Shown in pieces: positions 1 to 8,516 of a DNA stretch of 21,659 bases. Location of the stretch: contig DATKZB010000258.1 in the NCBI GenBank assembly GCA_035528235.1, positions 1-21,659 of the forward strand, read 5' to 3'. Position numbers and translations under genes: made by a program. Position 1 is the first letter of the stretch; every line of letters begins with the position of its first letter. A model generated the notes under the pieces. It was not told the origin of the DNA and did no database searches. It saw only the letters and a list, made by a program, of their open reading frames with translations. This stretch comes from DATKZB01 sp035528235 (GTDB lineage Bacteria > Planctomycetota > Phycisphaerae > FEN-1346).

Positions 1-15
1 CGGGCGCGCGAGGCT

Positions 16-37
16 AGCCGCGAGCGCAAGCGAGCGG
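16..37. repeat. 22-bp dispersed repeat, copy 1
   Basis: The form is AGCCGCGAGCG-N3-GCGAGCGG, with CAA in the middle. The same word with TCC in the middle occurs at 3070-3091, so 19 of 22 bases are identical. It contains the direct repeat GCGAGCG and an imperfect GCCGC/GCGGC inverted repeat. It looks like a small palindromic intergenic repeat unit. Confidence 0.7.
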
Positions 38-40
38 CGC

Positions 41-59
41 CGGGTGCCAGTGGCACCCG
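41..59. repeat. Perfect 8-bp hairpin
   Basis: Arms CGGGTGCC and GGCACCCG are separated by AGT. It directly follows the 22-bp repeat. There is no T-tract on either side, so a REP-like element is more likely than an intrinsic terminator, although it could end an upstream gene outside the window. Confidence 0.6.
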
Positions 60-85
60 CGCATCGACACCACACGCCTACGGGC

Positions 86-114
86 TTGTTTGCTCCCACG
101 CCGCGGCGTACGAT
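86..114 (+). promoter_or_regulatory. Weak candidate promoter for the zinc-ribbon gene
   Basis: TTGTTT (86-91) and TACGAT (109-114) are separated by exactly 17 nt, about 70 nt before the ATG at 186. Only 3/6 and 4/6 bases match the sigma70 consensus, so this is suggestive only. Confidence 0.25.
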
Positions 115-185
115 AGATGCCAGCGGTACGGACGGGCCGACGAACCCATGGCGGCCCCAGGCCGGCCGCATCGACGGGGGTGGCC

Positions 186-1139
186 ATGCCTGTTCCAGTG
201 ACCTGTTCGTGCGGCAAGACGTACACGTTCAAGGACGAGTTCGCCGGCCGCCGGGCCAAGTGCCCGGCCTGCGGGGCGGTGCTCACGGTTCCCGGCGAGC
301 CGCAACACGCCACCGTGGCCGTCGAGGCAGGCGGCCGCCGGTTCTCCAAGGTGGAGATCGCCGCCTTCATCGTGGCGGGCGTGGCGGTGCTGGCCGTGGC
401 GATCATCCTTCCCGCCATGTTCCTGGGCGGGGGATCGAAGCGCGACAAGGCCCCCGCCGCGACCAAGGAACCGCTCGCCGCCAAGACATCGCTGGCGTCC
501 AAAACGCCTGTGGCGCCCAAGACACCACCGGGGCCGCCTGAGCCGGTCGTCCCGCCCGAGACACCGCCAGGGCCACCCGAGCCGGCCGTCACGCCCGAGA
601 CGCCGCCAGGGCCGCCCGAGCCGGCCGTGCCGCCCGAGCCGGCCGTGCCACCTGAGACGCCGCCAGGGCCGTCCGAGCCGGCCGTCCCACCCGAGACGCC
701 GCCGGCGCCCAGCACGCCGCCGGCCGTGCCACCCCCGCCGGGCCGCCAGGAGGGGCCTTTCGACCTGGCCACGCTCAAGGCCGGCCGCTACGCCAACCAG
801 CAAGTCCGCTGGCAGGGCAAGGTCCTGGCCATCACGTCGCGGCGGCCGGGCATCGTGTCGGTGCTCCTTTACGAGCAGGACCCGGTCCGCATCGGCGCCA
901 GCCTTCACCTCCGTGGCAACCTGCCCGGCGGCGTGGACCCCGACGTGACCGTCACGTTCGACGGCACGGTGGCGGTCGAGGGCGCCGGCCCGGGAGACCA
1001 GCCGACGCGAACGCTGACCATCAAGGGCGGCCTCATCGACCTGGGGGCCATTCCCGCGCCGCCGGCGTCTCCGCCTGCCGCGCCGGCCCCGGCCGCACCG
1101 ACGCCGCCCGCAACCCCCGCACCGGGGAATGCCACTTGA
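186..1139 (+). CDS. Zinc-ribbon, single-pass membrane protein with Pro-rich repeat linker
   Basis: A 317-residue protein of unknown function. Residues 1-35 form a small zinc ribbon (C7, C9, C26, C29 as CxC and CxxC) like those opening many planctomycete membrane proteins. Residues 57-79 form one membrane helix. Residues 85-188 are a Lys/Ala/Pro-rich linker with a 13-residue repeat. Residues 189-290 form a small beta-rich domain that may be OB-fold-like, because it contains two alternating-strand stretches each beginning with a W/F-x-G-x-V pattern; this is inference. The tail is Ala/Pro-rich. I chose ATG 186 because the zinc ribbon begins right after it and GACGGGGG precedes it; an in-frame GTG at 180 and an ATG at 117 are alternatives. 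The positive-inside rule is ambiguous, but the zinc ribbon is probably cytoplasmic and the linker and domain outside. glmS follows 88 nt downstream on the same strand, with no clear functional link. Confidence 0.82.
   Translation: MPVPVTCSCGKTYTFKDEFAGRRAKCPACGAVLTVPGEPQHATVAVEAGGRRFSKVEIAAFIVAGVAVLAVAIILPAMFLGGGSKRDKAPAATKEPLAAKTSLASKTPVAPKTPPGPPEPVVPPETPPGPPEPAVTPETPPGPPEPAVPPEPAVPPETPPGPSEPAVPPETPPAPSTPPAVPPPPGRQEGPFDLATLKAGRYANQQVRWQGKVLAITSRRPGIVSVLLYEQDPVRIGASLHLRGNLPGGVDPDVTVTFDGTVAVEGAGPGDQPTRTLTIKGGLIDLGAIPAPPASPPAAPAPAAPTPPATPAPGNAT
525..701 (+). repeat. Pro-rich tandem repeat in CDS, 39-bp unit
   Basis: Four copies of a 13-residue unit close to PPGPPEPAVPPET occupy residues 114-171, followed by a degraded copy. 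The third copy has an extra 6-residue duplication (PEPAVP). It probably forms a stiff polyproline spacer that holds the C-terminal domain away from the membrane. Confidence 0.8.
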
Positions 1140-1227
1140 GGGGCGGTCGCCGTCTGGCCGATAAGCGGAGTGAGTCTGTGGCGGCCGGCCCACGCAACGG
1201 CCCCCCCTGCCGGGAAGAGAATCGCCC

Positions 1228-3060
<1,833 letters not shown>

Positions 3061-3069
3061 CGCGAACCG

Positions 3070-3091
3070 AGCCGCGAGCGTCCGCGAGCGG
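3070..3091. repeat. 22-bp dispersed repeat, copy 2
   Basis: AGCCGCGAGCG-N3-GCGAGCGG with TCC in the middle, matching 16-37 at 19 of 22 positions. It fills most of the 37-nt gap between glmS and the methyltransferase, and its right end (GAGCGGA) takes the place of a ribosome binding site for that gene. Confidence 0.7.
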
Positions 3092-3097
3092 AAAATC

Positions 3098-4024
3098 ATG
3101 AACTGGAAATCGCTGCTCAAATCCCAGGGTTACCTCGTCGCCGACGGGGCGATGGGCACCCAACTCGCGGCACGGGGCCTGGAGCCCGGCACGCCGCCCG
3201 AGGTTTGGAACCTCGACCGGCCCGACGCCGTCGCCGACGTGGCCCGGGCGTACGCCGACGCCGGGGCCCAGGTGGTCCTGACGAACACGTTCGGCGCCAA
3301 CCGGCTGAAACTGGCCCGGCCGGGCTTGGCGGACCGCGTGGCCGAGGTCAACGCGGCGGCCGTCGAGGCGGCCCGGCGCGGGGCCGGCGGCCGGGCCCTG
3401 GTCTTCGCGTCGGTGGGTCCCACGGGCGAGTTCATGGCGCCGCTGGGCGCGCGGCCGCGCGAGGCGTTCGTCGAGTGCTTCGCCGAGCAGGCGCGGGCGT
3501 GCATCGAGGCCGGGGCCGACGGTATCTGCATTGAGACGATGACCGCCCTGGAGGAGGCCCTGGCGGCCCTGGCGGGGGCCCGCGCCGCCGGCGGCGACGT
3601 GCCCGTCGTCGTGTCGATGACCTTCGACCGCGGCCCGAAAGGTTTCGCCACTATGATGGGTGTGCGGCCCGAGCAGGCGGCCCGCGCGCTCGACGAGGCC
3701 GGGGCCGACCTGGTGGGGTCGAACTGCGGCAACGGCATCGCGGGGCTCATCGAGGTGGCCCGGCAGTTTCGCGCGGCCACGCGGCGACCGGTCTGGATGA
3801 AACCGAACGCCGGCCTGCCGCAACTCCTCGGCGGCAAGACGGTCTTTCGGGAAACGCCCGAGGAGATGGCCGGCCAGGTGGCGGCGTTGCTGGCCGCCGG
3901 GGCGAACGTCGTCGGGGGATGCTGCGGGACGACGCCCGACCACATCCGCGCGATGGCCGCCGCCGCCCTCGCCGCCCGACCGACCGCCCTCGACGCCGGC
4001 CGCGACGTCCTGGCCGCGCTGTAG
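3098..4024 (+). CDS. Homocysteine S-methyltransferase family protein
   Basis: A 308-residue stand-alone homocysteine-binding (S-methyltransferase) domain, as in BHMT, MmuM and the N-terminal module of MetH. The start of the barrel reads DGAMGTQL, then LTNTFGANRLKL. The three zinc-binding cysteines are visible in NCGNG (Cys near 209) and GGCCGTTPDHI (CysCys near 274-275). Family knowledge says the zinc thiolate activates homocysteine for methyl transfer to give methionine. The methyl donor (betaine, S-methylmethionine, or a corrinoid/folate partner) cannot be told from sequence, and no MetH B12 or folate domain follows. ATG 3098 is used; the ribosome binding site is weak (GAGCGGA). The gene is on the same strand as glmS and convergent with yebC. 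Confidence 0.9.
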   Translation: MNWKSLLKSQGYLVADGAMGTQLAARGLEPGTPPEVWNLDRPDAVADVARAYADAGAQVVLTNTFGANRLKLARPGLADRVAEVNAAAVEAARRGAGGRALVFASVGPTGEFMAPLGARPREAFVECFAEQARACIEAGADGICIETMTALEEALAALAGARAAGGDVPVVVSMTFDRGPKGFATMMGVRPEQAARALDEAGADLVGSNCGNGIAGLIEVARQFRAATRRPVWMKPNAGLPQLLGGKTVFRETPEEMAGQVAALLAAGANVVGGCCGTTPDHIRAMAAAALAARPTALDAGRDVLAAL

Positions 4025-4027
4025 CAA

Positions 4028-4053
4028 CGCGGCGGGTACGGGGACCCGCCGCG
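4028..4053. repeat. Single 10-bp REP-type hairpin after the methyltransferase stop
   Basis: Arms CGCGGCGGGT (4028-4037) and ACCCGCCGCG (4044-4053) with a 6-nt loop ACGGGG. It begins 3 nt after the TAG stop. The stem is identical to the second hairpin of the element at 9398-9519. It may act in the + strand transcript as a 3' end structure, but it has no T-tract. Confidence 0.7.
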
Positions 4054-4060
4054 CACGTCC

Positions 4061-4188
4061 TAATCCTACAACGCCACTTCGCTATTTCATGCCGCCTGGC
4101 GGCCTTCCTAGGCCGCCAGGAACACGTGTCAGGCCCGATCGCGGCGGCCTGGGAAGGCCGCCGCGCGGCAAGTAGCGTTGTAGGGCTG
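4061..4188. mobile_element. Paired-hairpin (REPIN/MITE-like) element A
   Basis: It is bounded by a perfect 10-bp terminal inverted repeat, CCTACAACGC (4065-4074) and GCGTTGTAGG (4175-4184). Inside are hairpin 1, CCTGGCGGCC-TTCCTA-GGCCGCCAGG arms at 4095-4104 and 4111-4120, and hairpin 2, arms CGCGGCGGCC and GGCCGCCGCG at 4140-4149 and 4156-4165 with loop TGGGAA, separated by 19 nt. A closely similar copy lies at 10018-10143. It sits between convergent genes. There is no coding capacity, so any mobility would need a transposase in trans. Confidence 0.8.
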
Positions 4189-4193
4189 ATGCC

Positions 4194-4227
4194 AATCCGA
4201 AATCCGAAATCCCAAATCCGAAATGGG
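4194..4227. repeat. 7-bp tandem repeat before the yebC stop
   Basis: Four consecutive copies of AATCCGA (third copy AATCCCA) at 4194-4221, then AATGGG. This AT-richer simple repeat stands out from the GC-rich surroundings and abuts the yebC stop codon at 4228. Confidence 0.75.
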
Positions 4228-4980
4228 TTACCCGGCCTGGATTTTTTCGAGGATCTCGGGGGCCACGTCGAAGTTCGAGTGGACCTTCTGGATGTCGTCG
4301 TGGTCGTCGAGGCCTTCGAGCAGCGCGAGGACCTTGCGGGCGTCGGCTTCGCCGAGCGAGACGAACGCCTGCGGACGCTGGGTGACCTCGGCCGAGTCGA
4401 AGGGGATGCCGGCGCCGGTGAGCGCGGCCTTGACGGCGTCGAAGGTCTCGGGCGGGGTGATGATCTCGAACCCGTCGCCGGACTGGGCGATGTCCTCGGC
4501 GCCGGCGGTCAGGGCCACGTCCATCAGGCGTTCTTCGTCGTCGAAGGCGGGGACCGAGAAGATACCCTTCTGCGAGAACATCCAGGCGACACACCCGGGT
4601 TGGCCCATGTTGCCGCCGTGCCGCTCGAAGATCTTGCCGATCCCGCTGGAGGTGCGGTTGCGGTTGTCGGTCATGGCCTCGGCGAAGATGGCGACGCCGC
4701 CGGGCCCGTATCCCTCGTAGACGACCTCGGCAATCTGCGTGCCGTCGTCGAGGTCGCCGGTGCCCTTCTTGACGGCGCGGTCGATGTTGGTGTTGGGCAT
4801 GTTGACGGACTTGGCGTCGTCGATGGCGTAGCGGAGGCGTATGTTCATGTCGGGGTCGCCGCCACCCGTCCGTGCCGCCACGATGATGGCCTTGGCGCAC
4901 TTCGAGAACACTTTGCCGCGCTTGGCGTCGACCGCGCCCTTCTTCCGCCGGATGGTGGCCCAGTGGCTATGACCTGACAT
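4228..4980 (-). CDS. yebC: YebC/PmpR family DNA-binding/translation factor
   Basis: A 250-residue protein of the YebC/TACO1 family at the usual length. It has the family signature start MSGHSHWATIRRKKGAVDAKRGKVFSK, the GGGDPDMN-RLR stretch, NMPNTNIDRAVKKG, and YEGYGPGGVA. Family members have been described as transcriptional regulators and, for the mitochondrial homologue and several bacterial ones, as factors relieving ribosome stalling on proline-rich stretches. That second role is attractive here because neighbouring proteins are rich in Pro repeats, but this is inference. AGGAGT is spaced 6 nt before ATG. The TPR gene ends 12 nt upstream, so the two are probably co-transcribed, with hisG before them. 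Confidence 0.96.
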   Translation of the reverse strand: MSGHSHWATIRRKKGAVDAKRGKVFSKCAKAIIVAARTGGGDPDMNIRLRYAIDDAKSVNMPNTNIDRAVKKGTGDLDDGTQIAEVVYEGYGPGGVAIFAEAMTDNRNRTSSGIGKIFERHGGNMGQPGCVAWMFSQKGIFSVPAFDDEERLMDVALTAGAEDIAQSGDGFEIITPPETFDAVKAALTGAGIPFDSAEVTQRPQAFVSLGEADARKVLALLEGLDDHDDIQKVHSNFDVAPEILEKIQAG

Positions 4981-4992
4981 GGCAGACTCCTG

Positions 4993-7542
4993 TCAGCCGG
5001 GGCTCTTCTTCAGGGTTCCCTGAAGGTCGAGCCGGGGGTTAGGCTCCTGCCCGGGGACGACCGGCGAGATATCGGGGGTTCCGCCGGCCTGGAGCCTTTT
5101 GAGTTTGTCCTTGACGCGTTTGACGTCCTGGGGCCTGGCCTCGTCGCCGCGGGCGTCGAGGATTCGTGCGGCGGCCTGCCAGGCCTTGACGGCGTCGTCG
5201 GGGCGTTTCAGTTGCCAGTACGAGTCGCCCAGGTGATCCCAGAGGATGGGGTCGAGTTCGGGGGCCAGGCGTGTGGCCTCTTCGAGCGCGCCGATGGCGT
5301 CGGCAAAGCGGCCCTTCTTGTACATGACCCAGCCCAGGCTGTCGAGGTAGGCGGCGCTCCCCGGCTCGACCGCCAGGGCCTGGCGAATCAGGGCCTCGGC
5401 CCGGGTCAGGTTGACTCCCCGCTCGGCCCACAGGTACCCCAGGTCGTTGTTCGAAGGGGCGTGGTCGGGTTTGGCGCGGAGGATGAGGGTGAGTTCCTGC
5501 TCGGCGGCCGCCGGGTCGCCCATCTCGGTGTAGAGGCCCGAGAGCAGGTACCGCCAGTCGATGTTCTCGGGCTGGGCGGCCAGCAGGGCCCGGACTTCCT
5601 TGACGGCCTGGGCGACCTGCTTCTTGCCGGCCAGGGCATAGGCCATCATCAGGCGGATGCCCAAGGCGTCGGGCTTTGCCGCCAGGACCTCGCGGCACAG
5701 GACGAGGGCGTCGTCGTACCGTTTCTGGCGGTACCGGACCTCGGCCAGAATGCTCTTGGGCTCGACGGCGTCGGGCTGGATGCCCTGGGCCTCGAGGGCG
5801 ATGTTCTCGGCGGCCGCCAGGTCGTCCTTCGTCAGGTACAGCGACGCCAGTTGACCGTAGGCCTGAAGGTCGCCGGGGTAGGTCTTCAGAAGGGCCCGGA
5901 GTTCGCTCTCGGCCTCGTCGACCTCGCCTTTTTGGGCGAGGGCCTCGGCCAGGAGGTAGGCGGCGGGCTTGTCGCCGGGGACGGCCTTGCGGACGAGGCG
6001 GTACTCGGCCAGGGCTTCATCGAGGCGGCCCAGTTGCTGGAGGAGCATGCCCATGCGGCGGCGGAAGACCGGCAGGTTCAGGCCGGCCGAGACGGCCGCA
6101 GTGTACACGTTCAGGGCCTGGTCGTGACGGCCGGCCCGGATGAGGAGGTCGGCCTTGCGCGAGTAGGCGATGGCGGCCTTGGACTGGCGGGCGATGGCCT
6201 TGTCGTACAGGGTGAGGGCGTCGGCCGGCCGCTTGGCCACCTCGGCCAGCATGCCGACCAGCAGGAACGGCCCGTAGTGGGTCACGTCGTCGGCGACGAG
6301 GCGCTGGGCATCGAGGTAGACCTGGGTGGGATCGTCGAGGCCGTCAATCAGTTTGGCCGCGCGGACCAGGATGGCCGACTCGGCCACCTCGCCGACCAGC
6401 GTCGAGGCGAGGGCCTCGATGGCCTGGATGGGCTGATCGTCCTGGGCGTGGATCTCGGCGAGTTTCAGGGCGGCTGCCACGCTCGTGCCGGGGGTCTTCT
6501 CGACGCTGGCGCTGAGGTCGCGGTAGAGGGCGGCGGCCTCGTCTTTGCGTCCGGCCGCCTCGTAGGCGGCGGCCAGTTGGAAGGCGAGCATCCGGTTGTC
6601 GGGATGTTCCTGGTGGTAGCGCACCAGGTCGGGGATGACGTCGCTCGGTTTGCCCTCGGCCTTGTAGACCTCGGCCAGGCGCTGGTAACCCTCGGCGCCG
6701 GTGGGGTGGCTCTCGATAACCTTGTGGGCCCACTCGCGTGCGGCGGCGAAGTCCTTCTTCTGGAGGTAGGCCGTGGCCATCAGGCTCAGGAGGTCGGCGT
6801 TACTGGGCCGGGAGTCGATGGCCTCGCCGAGGACGGCGATGGCCTTGTCGGTCTGGCCGCGGTCCAGCAGCAGGCGGCCCAGGTTCTGCCGCAGTTTCAA
6901 TTGGCTGCGATAGATGAGGAAGAGTTCCGGATACCGCTGGAAGAAACTCTGGGGCGTGGTCAGCAGGTCGAGCAGCGACTCGTAGGCGGCGATGGCGCCG
7001 TCGACGTCGCCCAGGCTGTGGCGCGCCCGGGCCAGGTGATACGTGCCGAGAATGTGGTAAGGCGACCCCTTCTTGGCGGCGGCCAGGAGACGGCCGAGCA
7101 GGTCGGCGGCCTCGGCCTGGTCTTTCTGGCTGATGGCGATGTGGGCCCGGAAGTAGAGCGTGGCCTCGTCGGCCGGATCGAGCTCCAGGGCGCGGTCGAG
7201 CGACGTGACCGCGTCGCTGACGCGGCCGGAGTAGTACTGCGCCAGGCCCAGGTTCCGCCAGATGCGCTGGGCCTCGGGCGCCAGGTTGGCGGCCTGGCGG
7301 AACTCCTCGACGGCCAGAACCGTCTCCTGGTTGGTCATCATGATCCGGCCGCGCACGTAATGGGCCAGCGCCTGGGCCACGGGGTCGGGGCCGGGCTCCT
7401 CAAGCGGCACGGGCGGGGGCAGACAGTCGCGCGCGGGCGCCTGGGACGCCGGCTCCGGTTCGACGGCGCGGGCCGTCAGCGGACCGGCGGCGGCCACCGC
7501 CGCCAGCGCCAACCCGATCGCCCATCGTGTCCTCGCGCGCAT
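4993..7542 (-). CDS. Exported tetratricopeptide-repeat protein
   Basis: An 849-residue protein made almost entirely of TPR helices. The N-terminus (MRARTRWAIGLALAAVAAAG then LTARA) is a Sec signal peptide with likely cleavage near residue 28, so it acts outside the cytoplasm. TPR units run from about residue 50 to 820. The last ones contain the recognisable NDLGYLWAERGVNLTRAEAL and YLDSLGWVMYKKGRFADAI signatures of large bacterial TPR proteins. The C-terminal 35 residues are Pro/Gly-rich and disordered. The start is ATG 7542, because GGGAG sits 5 nt before it and the signal peptide begins there; a GTG at 7581 adds 13 residues with no better signal. No enzymatic domain is visible; a scaffold role in an envelope complex is the usual inference. 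Confidence 0.9.
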   Translation of the reverse strand: MRARTRWAIGLALAAVAAAGPLTARAVEPEPASQAPARDCLPPPVPLEEPGPDPVAQALAHYVRGRIMMTNQETVLAVEEFRQAANLAPEAQRIWRNLGLAQYYSGRVSDAVTSLDRALELDPADEATLYFRAHIAISQKDQAEAADLLGRLLAAAKKGSPYHILGTYHLARARHSLGDVDGAIAAYESLLDLLTTPQSFFQRYPELFLIYRSQLKLRQNLGRLLLDRGQTDKAIAVLGEAIDSRPSNADLLSLMATAYLQKKDFAAAREWAHKVIESHPTGAEGYQRLAEVYKAEGKPSDVIPDLVRYHQEHPDNRMLAFQLAAAYEAAGRKDEAAALYRDLSASVEKTPGTSVAAALKLAEIHAQDDQPIQAIEALASTLVGEVAESAILVRAAKLIDGLDDPTQVYLDAQRLVADDVTHYGPFLLVGMLAEVAKRPADALTLYDKAIARQSKAAIAYSRKADLLIRAGRHDQALNVYTAAVSAGLNLPVFRRRMGMLLQQLGRLDEALAEYRLVRKAVPGDKPAAYLLAEALAQKGEVDEAESELRALLKTYPGDLQAYGQLASLYLTKDDLAAAENIALEAQGIQPDAVEPKSILAEVRYRQKRYDDALVLCREVLAAKPDALGIRLMMAYALAGKKQVAQAVKEVRALLAAQPENIDWRYLLSGLYTEMGDPAAAEQELTLILRAKPDHAPSNNDLGYLWAERGVNLTRAEALIRQALAVEPGSAAYLDSLGWVMYKKGRFADAIGALEEATRLAPELDPILWDHLGDSYWQLKRPDDAVKAWQAAARILDARGDEARPQDVKRVKDKLKRLQAGGTPDISPVVPGQEPNPRLDLQGTLKKSPG

Positions 7543-7547
7543 AACGA

Positions 7548-7552
7548 CTCCC
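7548..7552 (-). promoter_or_regulatory. Ribosome binding site choosing the TPR start
   Basis: GGGAG on the - strand, 5 nt before the ATG at 7542. It favours this start over the in-frame GTG at 7581. Confidence 0.6.
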
Positions 7553-7602
7553 ACCGAGGCCCCCCGGCAGCCCCTGCTCACACGCGTCTGCCGGGCCTCG
7601 AC

Positions 7603-8484
7603 TCAGTGGATGACCTTGTTGAGGGGGTAGACAATAATACCCGATGCGCCGGCCTTTTTCAACCTCGGCACGAGGTCGCGTTCCTCGGCGACCGGCAGGA
7701 TAACGTCGAACGCGAGCCAGCCCTTCTCCGCCAGATAGTTGACGGTGGGACTACGTTCGGCCGTCAACATCTCCTTGATGCGCCCCTCCAGACTCACGGG
7801 GACGTTCATCTTGAGGCCGACCATCTCGCGGGCGTCGATGGCGCCCTGGAGCAGCATGGCCAGGTTCTCGATCTTGTCGCGTTTCCACCCGTCTTGCCAA
7901 CTGCGGACGTTGGCGATGAGTTGCGTGTTGGACGTCATGACGGTCTCGATGACGCGCAGCCGGTTCGCCCGCAGACTCGAGCCGGTCTCGGTCACGTCGA
8001 CGATGGCGTCGAGCAGCCGGGCCTTGACCTCGGTGGCCCCCCACGAGAACTCGACCTTGACGCCCACGCCGCGCGACTTGAAGAACCGCTTCGTCACCTT
8101 CACGAGTTCGGTGGCCACCAGGCCGCCCTCGAGGTCTTTGACGCGGCGGATCTTGCTCTCCTCGGGCACGGCCACGACCCACCGGACGGGCACCAGGTGG
8201 GCCTTGGCGTACACGAGGTCCTGGACGACGCGGACCTTCGAGCCGTTCTCGGCGATCCAGTCCTGGCCGGTCAGGCCGGCGTCGAGGACACCGTCCTCGA
8301 CGTAGCGGCTCATCTCCTGGGCGCGGAACATGACGACCTCGATCTGGGGGTCGTCGGTCCGGGGGATGTAGGAACGCTCGGAGAGGCGGACCTCGAACCC
8401 GGCGCGGGCCATGAGGTCGAGGGTCGCCTGTTCGAGGCTGCCCTTGGGCAGTCCGAGTTTCAGGATGTGGGTCGGTTGGCTCAT
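7603..8484 (-). CDS. hisG: ATP phosphoribosyltransferase, long form
   Basis: Catalyses the first step of histidine synthesis, condensing ATP with PRPP. At 293 residues it is the long (HisG-L) type that carries its own regulatory domain and does not need HisZ. The N-terminal lobe starts LGLPKGSLEQATLDL, with DAGLTGQDWI in the second lobe and a Glu/Thr-rich PRPP-binding segment (DVTETGSSLRANRL). The last 75 residues (MLTAERSPTVNYL to the C-terminus) match the ACT-like histidine-sensing domain. GAGGTGA lies about 4 nt before ATG. It follows the endonuclease III-like gene by 32 nt. No other his genes are nearby, so the pathway is scattered. Confidence 0.96.
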   Translation of the reverse strand: MSQPTHILKLGLPKGSLEQATLDLMARAGFEVRLSERSYIPRTDDPQIEVVMFRAQEMSRYVEDGVLDAGLTGQDWIAENGSKVRVVQDLVYAKAHLVPVRWVVAVPEESKIRRVKDLEGGLVATELVKVTKRFFKSRGVGVKVEFSWGATEVKARLLDAIVDVTETGSSLRANRLRVIETVMTSNTQLIANVRSWQDGWKRDKIENLAMLLQGAIDAREMVGLKMNVPVSLEGRIKEMLTAERSPTVNYLAEKGWLAFDVILPVAEERDLVPRLKKAGASGIIVYPLNKVIH

Positions 8485-8516
8485 CCGTCACCTCACGATG
8501 GCCTTATCGGCTGTTC

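Larger units (their letters stand above)
1..185. other. Intergenic start of window with palindromic repeats
   Basis: No gene is supported here. The stretch holds a 22-bp repeat (16-37), a perfect 8-bp hairpin (41-59) and a weak promoter-like pair facing the first gene (86-114). The long reading frames crossing it on both strands are GC-driven shadows of the gene that follows. Confidence 0.6.

Noticed and set aside
1140..1227. glmS ribozyme or other riboswitch before glmS
   Set aside because: Only 88 nt, with no recognisable conserved core.
3061..3097. SAM or B12 riboswitch before the homocysteine methyltransferase
   Set aside because: The 37-nt gap is too short and is mostly the 22-bp repeat.
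4028..4053. Classic intrinsic terminator after the methyltransferase
   Set aside because: The stem is strong but no T-run follows on either strand, and the same stem occurs inside a repeat element elsewhere.
4194..4221. CRISPR-like short tandem array
   Set aside because: The units are 7 bp with no spacers; it is a simple repeat.
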